64,000 nt of DNA, from positions 248,001 to 312,000 of the forward strand of contig CAVZNV010000018.1 in the NCBI GenBank assembly GCA_963776735.1, in the 5' to 3' direction. Shown piece after piece: positions 33,912 to 42,279 of the stretch. This DNA comes from PALSA-612 sp963776735 (GTDB lineage Bacteria > Actinomycetota > Thermoleophilia > Gaiellales > Gaiellaceae). Numbering within the stretch: the first letter of the stretch is position 1; each line of letters opens with the position of its first letter. The notes under the pieces were generated by a model. It saw nothing but the letters and a program-made list of their open reading frames with translations, did no database searches and was not told the DNA's origin. A program made the translations under genes and the position numbers.

Positions 33912-35168
33912 ATGGCCGCTGTGGCAGAGCCGGAGACGTCGCCGTTCTCGCCCGTCGAGGAAGCGCTCGACGACGTTCGGCAGGGCAAGTTCGTGGTCGT
34001 GGTCGACGACCCGAACCGTGAGAACGAGGGCGACCTCGTCATTGCCGCGCAGTTCGCCACGCCCGAGGCGATCAACTTCATGGCCACGCACGCGCGCGGG
34101 CTGATCTGCCTTTCGCTGACCGAGGAGCGTGCCGACGAGCTCGGCCTGCGCCCGATGACGGACAACAACGAGGCGCCGCTCGGAACCGCCTTCACGGTCT
34201 CGATCGAGGCGCGCGAGGGTGTGACGACCGGCATCTCCGCCGCCGACCGCTCGCACACGATCCAGGTCGCGATCAACAGCTCCAGCCGCCCAGGTGACCT
34301 CGTCCAGCCGGGGCACGTCTTCCCGCTGCGCGCCAAGCCGGGCGGCGTGCTCGAGCGGATCGGCCAGACCGAGGCGGCCGTCGACCTGGCGCGGCTCGCG
34401 GGCCTGACACCGTCCGGCGTGGTCTGCGAGATCATGAACGACGACGGGACGATGGCCCGCGTCCCCGATTTGACGCGCTTCTGCGACCACCACGGGCTGC
34501 GGATGGTCACCGTCGCGCAGCTCGTCGAGTACCGCCGCCGCCACGAGATCCTCGTCGAGCGCACCGCCACCGTTCGCATGCCGACCGACTACGGCGAGTT
34601 CAGCGCGGTCGCCTTCCGCGAGAAGCTGACCGGCAAGACGCATGTTGCGCTCGTCCGCGGCGACGTCGAGGGCAAGGAGAACGTCCTCGTCCGTGTCCAC
34701 TCGGAGTGTCTGACCGGCGACGTGTTCCACTCCCTCCGCTGCGACTGCGGCGAACAGCTCGAGCTGGCCCTGGAACGCATCGGCGCCGAGGACGAAGGCG
34801 TGCTGCTCTACATGGCGCAGGAAGGGCGCGGCATCGGGCTCCTGAACAAGCTGCGCGCCTACGAGCTCCAGGAGCAAGGGTTCGACACGGTCCAGGCGAA
34901 CCTCGAGCTCGGCTTCCCGGCCGACGCGCGCGACTACGCGATCGGCAACCAGATCCTCTCCGAGCTCGGCCTGACGACGATCCGCATCCTCACGAACAAC
35001 CCGCGCAAGCTCACCGGGATCGAGGGTTTCGGGCTCACCGTCGTCGAGCAGGTGGCGATCGAGGTGCCGCCGAACTCCGAGAACCGGCGCTATCTGGCCG
35101 CCAAGCGTGACAAGCTTGGACATAGGCTTCACCACCAGGACCTGAAGTTCGAGAAGACAGATGACTGA
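33912..35168 (+). CDS. ribBA: DHBP synthase / GTP cyclohydrolase II
   Basis: 418 residues, a fused enzyme supplying both riboflavin precursors. N-terminal half: DDPNRENEGDLVIAAQ (acidic loop of DHBP synthase) and HARGLICLSL. C-terminal half: VHSECLTGDVFHSLRCDCG with zinc ligands C266, C277 and C279, and GRGIGLLNKLRAYELQEQG. Both active sites look complete. Overlaps ribH by 8 bp. Confidence 0.97.
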   Translation: MAAVAEPETSPFSPVEEALDDVRQGKFVVVVDDPNRENEGDLVIAAQFATPEAINFMATHARGLICLSLTEERADELGLRPMTDNNEAPLGTAFTVSIEAREGVTTGISAADRSHTIQVAINSSSRPGDLVQPGHVFPLRAKPGGVLERIGQTEAAVDLARLAGLTPSGVVCEIMNDDGTMARVPDLTRFCDHHGLRMVTVAQLVEYRRRHEILVERTATVRMPTDYGEFSAVAFREKLTGKTHVALVRGDVEGKENVLVRVHSECLTGDVFHSLRCDCGEQLELALERIGAEDEGVLLYMAQEGRGIGLLNKLRAYELQEQGFDTVQANLELGFPADARDYAIGNQILSELGLTTIRILTNNPRKLTGIEGFGLTVVEQVAIEVPPNSENRRYLAAKRDKLGHRLHHQDLKFEKTDD

Positions 35169-36150
35169 CCGCCCCGGCACGTTCAACCCCTTCGAGGACA
35201 CGGGCGACTGGCCGTTCCGGGAGTCGACCGAGCCGCCCGGCGAGGCGGAGCGGCCGTTCGACCAGCACGAGCCCATTCCCGCGCCGGAGCCGCAGAGCAC
35301 GCCGGAGCCGGAAGCTCAGCCCGAGCCGCCCGTCTACGCGCTGGACGATGCGCCGCCCGCTGCGGTCGAGCCCGAGCCGGTACCCGAGTCGGAGCCGCAG
35401 TTCGTCCCGCCTCCACCGCCTGAGCCCGAGCCGGTGGCCGAGGTCGAGCCGGAGCCCGAGTCTGAACCCGAGCCCGTTATGGTCGTCCCGATGCCCGTCG
35501 AACCCGTGCCGGTCGAACCCGTGCCGGCCGACCCCGTGCCGGCGGACCCAGTGCCGGTCGAACCCGAGGAAGAGCCTGCCGAGCCGGAGGAAGATCTCGA
35601 GCCGGCCGGCGAGGAGGAGCCTTCACCGGTCGCCCCGGCCGCCGAGCACGCTCCGGGCGACCTCGTTTTCCCCGACGGCACCGAGCTCCTCGAGGGCGCG
35701 CCGAACGGCTTCCGTCGCACGGTCGCGATCGTCGTCAGCCGCTTCAACGCGGACATCACGAACAAGCTCCTGGAGAGCGCCGTCGACGCGCTCGTCGACG
35801 CGCACGTGAGCCGCGACTCGATCACGATCGTCCCGGTTCCGGGCGCGTTCGAGCTCCCGCTCGCGGCGATGGCGATCGCGAAGACGCGCCGGTTCTCCTG
35901 CGTCGTCGCCCTCGGCTGCGTGATCCGCGGCGAGACGTCGCACTTCGACTTCGTCGCCGGCGAGGCCGCGAGCGGTCTCCAGCTCTCGGCGATCGAGACC
36001 GGCGTTCCCGTGTCCTTCGGGCTCCTGACCACCGAGAACCGCGCCCAGGCCGAGGCCCGCGTGGACAAGGGCGAAGAGGCGGCCCGGGCCGCACTCGAGA
36101 TGGCAGACCTGTTCACGCAGGTGCGTACCCGCGCCGCGCGCCAGGGCTAG
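35161..36150 (+). CDS. ribH: 6,7-dimethyl-8-ribityllumazine synthase with long acidic Pro/Glu-rich N-terminus
   Basis: 329 residues, about twice the usual length. Residues about 172-329 are a normal lumazine synthase: VAIVVSRFNADITNKLLESA, PVPGAFELPLA, GCVIRGETSHFDFV with the catalytic His region. Residues 1-170 are a low-complexity extension of Pro, Glu, Val and Asp, with few basic residues after the first 40. Its start ATG lies inside the ribBA end, and a VPVEP-type pentad repeat (35491-35565) sits in it. Lumazine synthases form pentamers or 60-mer shells; a tail of this size would decorate or fill the particle. Whether it is processed or an internal start is used is unknown. Confidence 0.9.
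   Translation: MTDRPGTFNPFEDTGDWPFRESTEPPGEAERPFDQHEPIPAPEPQSTPEPEAQPEPPVYALDDAPPAAVEPEPVPESEPQFVPPPPPEPEPVAEVEPEPESEPEPVMVVPMPVEPVPVEPVPADPVPADPVPVEPEEEPAEPEEDLEPAGEEEPSPVAPAAEHAPGDLVFPDGTELLEGAPNGFRRTVAIVVSRFNADITNKLLESAVDALVDAHVSRDSITIVPVPGAFELPLAAMAIAKTRRFSCVVALGCVIRGETSHFDFVAGEAASGLQLSAIETGVPVSFGLLTTENRAQAEARVDKGEEAARAALEMADLFTQVRTRAARQG
35491..35565 (+). repeat. Five 15-bp coding repeats in ribH
   Basis: Five tandem copies related to GTGCCGGTCGAACCC, encoding M/VP-V/A-E/D-P pentads in frame. In-frame periodicity suggests expansion by slippage. Confidence 0.75.
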
Positions 36151-36157
36151 GCCCCGC

Positions 36158-36163
36158 TACACT
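36158..36163 (+). promoter_or_regulatory. -10 element of rpmB
   Basis: TACACT, 9 bp before ATG 36173. Confidence 0.5.
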
Positions 36164-36172
36164 GGTCGGCCG

Positions 36173-36364
36173 ATGTCCAAGATCTGCTCAGTCTGCGGGA
36201 AGAAGCCCGGATTCGGCCACAACCGGAGCCACTCGATGGTGGCGACGAAGCGCCGGTTCGACCCGAACCTGCAGCGCGTCCGCATCCTCGTCGACGGCAC
36301 GCCCAAGCGCGCGTACGTCTGCACGCGCTGCCTGAAGTCCGGCAAGGTCGAGAAGGCCGTTTAA
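36173..36364 (+). CDS. rpmB: 50S ribosomal protein L28, zinc-binding form
   Basis: 63 residues. MSKICSVCGKKPGFGHNRSH is the L28 start. Two CxxC pairs (C5/C8, C50/C53) make this the zinc-containing C+ version. Small ribosomal protein of the large subunit. Promoter and compact size agree with an independent transcript. Confidence 0.96.
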   Translation: MSKICSVCGKKPGFGHNRSHSMVATKRRFDPNLQRVRILVDGTPKRAYVCTRCLKSGKVEKAV

Positions 36365-36368
36365 CCGC

Positions 36369-36725
36369 TCCGCGCTCGTCGTCCTCGCTCCCGAGGCCGA
36401 GCCTCTCGTCGGAGCCTGGCGCCGGCGGCACACGCGTGACGGCGCAGCCGGAATGCCCGCGCACGTCACCCGTCCGAGCCGTTCGTTCGTCTCACCGAGC
36501 AGATGGTCGACCGCTTCCCCGAGCACCCGCCCTACGGCGGCATCCACGACCGGATCGTCCCTCACCTGACCGTCGTGCACACGGACGACGCGGCTGCGAG
36601 AGCCGATGCCCGCGCTAGCGTGGCCGGGTCGCTGCCGATCCGATGCGACGCGAAGGAGATTCTGGCTCATGCACGAGGTAAACGGCCGGTGGCGAGAACA
36701 CAGGCGCTTCCCGCTCGGTCGCTGA
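36369..36725 (+). pseudogene. Degraded 2'-5' RNA ligase/phosphodiesterase family gene
   Basis: Three pieces of one family are found in shifting frames. Piece 1 (36369 on): SALVVLAPEAEPLVGAW... to MPAHVT, the start and first HxT motif. Piece 2 (about 36480-36660, next frame): EPFVRLTEQMVDRFPEHPPY and IVPHLTVVHTDDAAA with the second HxT. Piece 3 (36663-36725): WLMHEVNGRWREHRRFPLGR, the usual C-terminal end. Between pieces 1 and 2 about 80 residues of a normal protein are missing, and a further shift separates 2 and 3. It lies between rpmB and recG. Confidence 0.68.
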
Positions 36726-38777
36726 CCGGCTTCTCGTCGCGCGAGCAGCCGGCCACGTGGCAGCGTCCCCGGCTGGCGCCGCGGCCGGAGCGCCTCGATG
36801 CGCCGCTGGACACGCTCAAGGGCGTGGGCGCGCAGGTGCAGCGGAAGCTGCGCAGCCTGGGCCTGGTCACGGTCCGCGATCTGCTCGAGCACGGGCCGCG
36901 CCGCTACGAGTCCGCGGTTCCCGAGCGGAGGATTGGAGAGCTGCTCGTGGGTGAGGAGTGCGCGCTCTCCGTCGAGGTGAAGAGCGCTCGAACGCGACGC
37001 GTGCGCCGTCTGACGATCCTCACCGCGATGGTCGACGACGGCACCGGCCCGGTGAACGCGGTCTGGTTCAACCAGGACTGGTTGCTCGGGAAGCTGACTC
37101 CGGGGCGGCGGGTACGCCTGCGGGGCTTCCTCAAGCGCGGCGAGTTCCAGGTTCGCTCGTACGATCTGGACGGAGTCTCGGCGACCGCCGACTTCGCTCC
37201 GATCTACCCGGCCAGCGAGGAGATGCCGCCGAAACGGCTCCGCGCCCTCGTCGACCAGGCGCTCGAGCGTGTCCGGGACTTTCCCGATCCGCTGCCCGCG
37301 GAGCTGAAGACGAGGCGCGCGCTTCCGCTCAAGGGCGACGCTCTGCACGCGCTGCACCGGCCGCGATCGCTTGACGAGGCAAATCAGGCCCGTGAGCGGC
37401 TCGCGTTCGAGGAGTTGCTCGTCCTGCAGCTCGGCCTTGCCCGGCGCCGTGCGGGGCTCGAAGCGGATGTGGCACCGGCCCTCGCGCCCCCGGGGGAGCT
37501 CGCCGCGAGCTACCGCTCGGTCCTTCCGTTCGCGCTCACGTCGGGCCAGGAGCAGGCGCTGGCTGAGATCGACGCCGACCTCACCCGCTCCGTCCCGATG
37601 GAACGGCTTCTTCAGGGAGACGTCGGCTCCGGCAAGACGGTGGTCGCGCTCTACGCGCTGCTGCGCGCGGTCGAATCCGGGCTGGCTGGGGGCGCTGATG
37701 GCGCCGACCGAGACACTCGCCGAGCAGCACTTCCTCACGCTCGAGGGCTACTGCGCTCAGCTGGGCGTCTCGGTCGGGCTGCTGACGAGCTCCGTCGGCA
37801 AGCGCGACCGGGCGAAGGCCGCCGGCGCCGGCATCCTCGTCGGCACGCACGCGCTGATCCAGGAGGGCGTCGACCTCTCCGACCTGGCCGTGGCCGTCGT
37901 GGACGAGCAGCACCGCTTCGGCGTCGAACAGCGGCACGCGCTCGTCGCCGGCCGCGCGCCTCACGTCCTGCACATGACGGCCACGCCGATCCCGCGCACG
38001 CTCGCGCTCACCGTCTACGGCGACCTGAACGTGACGGAGATCTCGCGTCCGCCCGCCGACCGCAAGCCGATCGTCACGCGCTGGGTCGGCGCCGAGCGGT
38101 CGGCCGAGGCGTACCGGCGCCTCCGCAAGCACCTCGACGAAGGCCGCCAGGCGTATGTCGTCTGCCCGCTGATCGAGGAGTCCGAGACGTCGGTTGCGCG
38201 CGCCGCGGAGGCCGAGGCCGAGCGGCTGCGACGAGGCGAGCTGCGCGGCTACCGGGTCGGGCTCCTGCACGGGCGGCTGCGGCCGGCCGAGCGGCGTGAG
38301 CTGATGGCTTCGTTCAAGGCGCGCCAGCTCGACGTGCTCGTCGCGACGACCGTGATCGAGGTCGGCGTCGACGTCCCGAACGCGACGATCATGATCGTCC
38401 AGGAGGCCGACCGGTTCGGACTTGCCCAGCTCCACCAGCTCCGCGGCCGGGTCGGGCGCGGCGCAGAGCAGTCGTACTGCCTGCTCGTCTCGCGGCCGAA
38501 GGAGGAGCTGACAGAGGTCGCCCAGGAGCGCCTGCAGGCGCTCGTCGACACGACCGACGGGTTCGTGCTTGCCGAGAAGGATCTCGAGCTCCGCGGCGCC
38601 GGCCAGCTCCTCGGTACGCGCCAGTCCGGGCTGACCGACCTCCGCTTTGCGAGGCTCGTCGCCGATCGGCCGCTGCTCGAGCACGCGCGTGAGGACGCCG
38701 CCGGCCTGGTGGACTCGACCGGCCCGCTGGCGGACGAGGCGGACGCGGCGTTCGCGGACGCGACGGCGGTAGCCTGA
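36689..38777 (+). pseudogene. recG: ATP-dependent DNA helicase RecG, interrupted by one frameshift
   Basis: RecG drives branch migration and fork reversal. The first frame (to about 37690) holds the wedge/OB domain (LDTLKGVGAQVQRKLRSLGL) and Walker A GDVGSGKTVVALYALL; the second frame (from about 37690 to TGA 38777) holds APTETLAEQHF, VDEQHRFGV, ATPIPRTLAL and the RecG-specific RGRVGRGAEQSYCLL. Removing one G from the GGGGG at 37688-37692 joins them as ESGLAGALMAPTE, a perfect family match. Start is uncertain: GTG 36689 or CTG 36722. With both halves so well conserved, a sequencing error is at least as likely as a real mutation. Confidence 0.85.
38770..38775 (+). promoter_or_regulatory. -10 element of nitronate monooxygenase-type gene
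   Basis: TAGCCT at the recG stop, 7 bp before GTG 38783. Confidence 0.45.
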
Positions 38778-38782
38778 CCGCC

Positions 38783-39772
38783 GTGCGGACGCCCCTCTGC
38801 GATCTGCTCGGCATCGAGATTCCGATCGTCCAGGCGCCGATCGGGGGAGCTTCGGTACCGGCGCTGGCGGCGGCGGTCTCCGAGGCGGGCGCGCTCGGGA
38901 CGATCGCGCTCAGCTGGACGAAACCGGTAGACGTCGCAGCGCTCGCGGAAGAGGCCCGGGCCCGCACGGCGAAGCCGGTGCACGCGAACATCCTGCTGGA
39001 ATGGCCACCCGAGGAACGCCTCGAGGCGGTGCTCGAGGCAGGAGTGCGGATCGTCTCGCTCGCGTGGGGCGATCCGAGCCCGTACGTCGAGCGCGTCCGT
39101 GCAGCCGGGGCGGTGCTGATCGGGACGGCCGGCACGGCTGAGGAGGCGAAGCGCTTCGCAGACGCCGGTGTCGACGTGATCTGCGCACAGGGATGGGAGG
39201 CCGGTGGTCACGTGTGGGGAGGGGTGGCCACGATGGCGCTCGTGCCGGCGGTGGTCGACGCGGTCGCTCCGACGCCGGTCATCGCCGCGGGCGGCATCAC
39301 GGACGGACGCGGCTTCGCGGCTGCGCTGGCGCTCGGCGCGCAGGGCGTCTGGCTCGGGACGCGCTTCCTGCTGGCCGAGGAGGCACCGCTCCATGACGAG
39401 TACCGGCAGCGGCTGCTCGCCGCCCGCGGCGAGGATGCCGTCTGGGCCGCCGATCTCTTCGACCGGGGCTGGGAGAACGCGCCGCACCGCGCGCTCCGCA
39501 ACTCGACGCGCGAGCGCTGGGAAGCCGCCGGCTCACCGCCGCCGGGCGAGCGTCCCGGAGAAGGGGAGACCGTCGCGACGCGTGCCGACGGCGCAGGGAT
39601 CGCCCGCTACTCCTCGGCGATGCCCGTCGCCGGGATCGAAGGCGACGTCGAGGCGCTGTCGATGTGGTCGGGCCAGGGCATCGGTCTCGTCGACCGCGTC
39701 CAGCCGGCCGCCGAGATCGTCCGCGAGCTCGTCGCCGAAGCCGAGGCGGTCCTGGCGCGGCTCGCGCCGTGA
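38783..39772 (+). CDS. NAD(P)H-dependent flavin oxidoreductase / nitronate monooxygenase family
   Basis: 329 residues, a TIM-barrel FMN enzyme. LCDLLGIEIPIVQAPIGG is the family start; CAQGWEAGGHVWG carries the glycine-rich FMN/His segment, and AAGGITDGRGFAAALALGA and GTRFLLAEEA are phosphate-binding loops. Members oxidise nitronates or reduce enoyl groups (FabK type). Which applies is unclear; it is not in a fatty-acid operon. Its stop overlaps the rsmD GTG by TGA/GTGA. Confidence 0.88.
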   Translation: MRTPLCDLLGIEIPIVQAPIGGASVPALAAAVSEAGALGTIALSWTKPVDVAALAEEARARTAKPVHANILLEWPPEERLEAVLEAGVRIVSLAWGDPSPYVERVRAAGAVLIGTAGTAEEAKRFADAGVDVICAQGWEAGGHVWGGVATMALVPAVVDAVAPTPVIAAGGITDGRGFAAALALGAQGVWLGTRFLLAEEAPLHDEYRQRLLAARGEDAVWAADLFDRGWENAPHRALRNSTRERWEAAGSPPPGERPGEGETVATRADGAGIARYSSAMPVAGIEGDVEALSMWSGQGIGLVDRVQPAAEIVRELVAEAEAVLARLAP

Positions 39773-40308
39773 GGATCATCGCCGGAGAGCGGAAGGGCGC
39801 CACGATCTTCGCGCCGAAGGGCCTCGACACGCGACCGACCTCCGACCGCGTCCGCGAGGCGGCGTTCAACCTGATCGGCCCGGTCGACGGCGCCACCGTG
39901 CTCGATCTCTACGCCGGTTCAGGCGCGATGGGGCTCGAGGCGCTCTCGCGCGGCGCGCGCAAGGTGGTGTTCGTCGAGTCGGACCGCAATGCGTCCAGCG
40001 CGATCTCGCGCAACCTCGAGAAGCTCGGGCTTCCGGGAGGCGAGATCGAACGCCTGGATGCGTTTCGCTACCTCGTCTCCGTCCAGGAACGCCTCCGCTT
40101 CGACCTGATCCTGGTCGACCCGCCGTACGACATGGTTGAATCCGTCGCCGTGCGGCTCGCGCGGTATCTCCCGGGTGTCCTGGCCGAGCACGGCCTGGTC
40201 GTGCTCGAGTCCTCGTCACGCGACGAGCCGCTCCTGCCGCCGTTCGAGGTACGGACCAGCCGCCGCTACGGCTCAGCCCGCGTGACGCTGTTCGAGGCAG
40301 CCGCATGA
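39769..40308 (+). CDS. rsmD: 16S rRNA (guanine-N2) methyltransferase RsmD
   Basis: 179 residues. MRIIAGERKGATIFAPKG, TRPTSDRVREAAFNL and LDLYAGSGAMGLEALSRGA are the family start; catalytic DPPY lies at 117-120. It methylates G966-equivalent of 16S rRNA. It overlaps coaD by ATGA. The pair rsmD-coaD is widely conserved. Confidence 0.95.
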   Translation: MRIIAGERKGATIFAPKGLDTRPTSDRVREAAFNLIGPVDGATVLDLYAGSGAMGLEALSRGARKVVFVESDRNASSAISRNLEKLGLPGGEIERLDAFRYLVSVQERLRFDLILVDPPYDMVESVAVRLARYLPGVLAEHGLVVLESSSRDEPLLPPFEVRTSRRYGSARVTLFEAAA

Positions 40309-40844
40309 GCCACTCGAGCCCGGTCACCGCGATCTGCCCCGGTGCATACGACCCGGTCACCAACGGACACCTCGACGTGATCGGCCGCACGGCCGAGATC
40401 TTCGACCGGGTCGTCGTCGGCGTCGTCCGTGACCCGCAGCACAAGGCGACGATGTTCACGGTCGAGGAGCGGGTCGAGTTCATCCGCAACGCGCTTCGCG
40501 ACAACGGCGACCCGGGCAACGTCGAAGTGGAGGTCTTCGCCGAGCTCGTCGTCGACTTCGCACGCCGCTGGGGCGCGAAGACGATGGTGAAAGGGCTGCG
40601 CGTGATCTCCGACTTCGAGTGGGAGTTCCAGATGAACCACCTGAACCGCCTGCTCGCGCCGGAGATCGAGACCATGTACGTGATGGCGAACCCGCAGTAC
40701 AGCTTCGTCTCGTCGAGCGGGGTCAAGGAGATCGCGGCCTTCGGCGGGGACGTCGACCAGCTCGTGCCGCCCGCGGTCGCCGCGCGGTTCCGCGAGCTCT
40801 ACCCCGAGGCCAAGCCCGGAGCCCCTGTCAGCCCGCGTGAGTAG
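40305..40844 (+). CDS. coaD: Phosphopantetheine adenylyltransferase
   Basis: 179 residues, about 15 longer than average. Nucleotidyl-transferase motif PGAYDPVTNGHLDVIGR with TNGH at 19-22 (usually GSFDPxTxGH), MVKGLR and the SFVSSSGVKEIAAFGGDV end. It makes dephospho-CoA. The C-terminal tail is Pro/Glu-rich. Confidence 0.96.
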   Translation: MSHSSPVTAICPGAYDPVTNGHLDVIGRTAEIFDRVVVGVVRDPQHKATMFTVEERVEFIRNALRDNGDPGNVEVEVFAELVVDFARRWGAKTMVKGLRVISDFEWEFQMNHLNRLLAPEIETMYVMANPQYSFVSSSGVKEIAAFGGDVDQLVPPAVAARFRELYPEAKPGAPVSPRE

Positions 40845-40847
40845 ACT
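40842..40847 (+). promoter_or_regulatory. -10 element of coiled-coil gene
   Basis: TAGACT at the coaD stop, 6 bp before ATG 40854. Confidence 0.5.
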
Positions 40848-40853
40848 GAAACG

Positions 40854-41354
40854 ATGGACGTACTCGTATTCATCGACAAGCTCGACGACCTGGTTCACAA
40901 CGCGAAAGCCGTTCCGCTCACCGACCAGGTGCGCATCGACCGGGACGAGATCTACGACATCCTCGATCAGATGCGCGCGACGATCCCGGACGAGATCAAG
41001 CAGGCCCGCTGGATCGTCAAGGAGCGGCAGGAGATGCTCGCCGAGGCCAAGCGCGAATGCGACCGGATGCTCGGGGAAGCCCGCGAACAAGCTATCCGGG
41101 AGGCTTCGCAGACCGAGATCGTCAAGCTGGCCGAGCGCCAGGCGCAGGAGGTCATCGACGACGCCCGCCGCCAGGCCCGTGAGACGAAGCTCGAGATGGA
41201 GGACTGGGCGGACAGCATCCTGTCGACGCTCGAGGTGAACCTGGAGAAGTTCCTCACGGCGGTGAGGCGCGGCCGCGAGCGCCTGCACGAGCGCTCCCAG
41301 GAGACGGTCGTCGCCGGCGTCGGCGCCGGGTCCGACAACGACCACCACGAGTAG
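40854..41354 (+). CDS. Coiled-coil protein, DivIVA-like
   Basis: 166 residues, almost all helix. Heptad-rich stretch from about 40 to 150 (KERQEMLAEAKRECDRML, EAREQAIREASQTEIVKLAE). The N-terminus VLVFIDKLDDLVHNAKAVPL resembles small actinobacterial coiled-coil proteins encoded next to coaD and annotated as DivIVA or F-type ATPase b-like. One cysteine. It may scaffold cell growth or division, but direct evidence is lacking; weak similarity only. Confidence 0.75.
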   Translation: MDVLVFIDKLDDLVHNAKAVPLTDQVRIDRDEIYDILDQMRATIPDEIKQARWIVKERQEMLAEAKRECDRMLGEAREQAIREASQTEIVKLAERQAQEVIDDARRQARETKLEMEDWADSILSTLEVNLEKFLTAVRRGRERLHERSQETVVAGVGAGSDNDHHE

Positions 41355-41380
41355 CTCCGGCTCCGAGAGGCCGGGTCTCC

Positions 41381-42199
41381 ATGGCTGAACGACCCGGTCT
41401 GCTGTTCGGCAGCGTGGCCGAGGAGTACGAGCGGGTTCGCTCGGGCTATCCGGCCGCGCTCGTCGAGAAGGCCCTTGCCGTCGGTGGTCTAGAGCCGGGA
41501 GACCCCGTACTCGAGATCGGTCCCGGCACCGGCAAGCTCACGCGCGAGTTGGTTGCGCACAACATCGTCGTCGACGCGGTCGAGCCCGACGCCGGCCTCG
41601 TCGAGGTCGCCCGGACGATCGTCCCCGAGTCGTCCGTGCGCTTCCACATCGGGACGTTCGAGGAAACCGACCTGCCCGAGGCCTCGTTTCGCGCCGCGTT
41701 CGCCGCCACGAGCTACCACTGGATCGACCCCGACGTCGGCTGGGCCAAGGTCGCGAGCCTGCTCGAGCCCGGCGGCATGTTCGCGCTGTTCGGCCACGCG
41801 GGCGGTTCGCGCGGTCCGATCGACGAGGCGATCACACACGCCTGGGATCAGGTCACCGAGGCCAAGTGGAACCTGATCGACGACGACGCGTTCTGGGCCG
41901 GCGCCTCCTCGCGCACGGGCAATGTGTCGGAGCTCTGGTCTTGGCTGTCGCGCCATGATCTGGCTCGCCCCGAGGCGGCGACGCTCTTCCGGGACGTCCA
42001 GCTCGTCCGAGAGCCCCTCGAGCAGACCCTGTCGGTCGAGGACTATCTCGCGCGGATCCGCACGACGAACAACTATCTCCACCTCGATCCCGACAAGCGG
42101 CAACGACTCGAGCGCGACGTGGCCGCCGTTATCGAGGCGCACGGCGGGAGTTACCGGTCCAAGTACTTCGCCGTGCTGGTCACGGCCCGCCGTTCCTAG
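41381..42199 (+). CDS. Class I SAM-dependent methyltransferase
   Basis: 272 residues. Motif I VLEIGPGTGKLTRELVAH (about 43-60), then DAVEPDAGL and the ATSYHWIDPDVGWAKVASLL segment typical of small-molecule methyltransferases of the UbiE/trans-aconitate type. The starting LFGSVAEEYERVRSGYP is common to that group. Substrate unknown. It shares 4 bp with the stop of the opposite 27-residue gene. Confidence 0.85.
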   Translation: MAERPGLLFGSVAEEYERVRSGYPAALVEKALAVGGLEPGDPVLEIGPGTGKLTRELVAHNIVVDAVEPDAGLVEVARTIVPESSVRFHIGTFEETDLPEASFRAAFAATSYHWIDPDVGWAKVASLLEPGGMFALFGHAGGSRGPIDEAITHAWDQVTEAKWNLIDDDAFWAGASSRTGNVSELWSWLSRHDLARPEAATLFRDVQLVREPLEQTLSVEDYLARIRTTNNYLHLDPDKRQRLERDVAAVIEAHGGSYRSKYFAVLVTARRS

Positions 42200-42279
42200 T
42201 CCCTCCCGGGCCAGAAGAAGTACGCGAGCAGGGCGAGCGCCGTCACGACACCGGCCGCGATCTCGAGCGCGAGCAGCAT
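42196..42279 (-). CDS. 27-residue membrane peptide coupled to rhomboid gene
   Basis: ATG 42279 overlaps the rhomboid stop (TGATG), so ribosomes could restart. Sequence: MLLALEIAAGVVTALALLAY then FFWPGRD, one hydrophobic helix with a charged end. It overlaps by 4 bp the end of the methyltransferase on the plus strand. Function unknown, but the coupled position suggests it acts with the protease, for example as a regulator or substrate. Confidence 0.45.
   Translation of the reverse strand: MLLALEIAAGVVTALALLAYFFWPGRD

Noticed and set aside
35491..35565. CRISPR-like repeat array
   Set aside because: Units are contiguous, in frame and coding, with no spacers.
36365..36800. Single long protein joining the ligase remnant to RecG
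   Set aside because: The open frame crosses both, but the ligase-like sequence is in mixed frames and RecG homology begins only near 36790.
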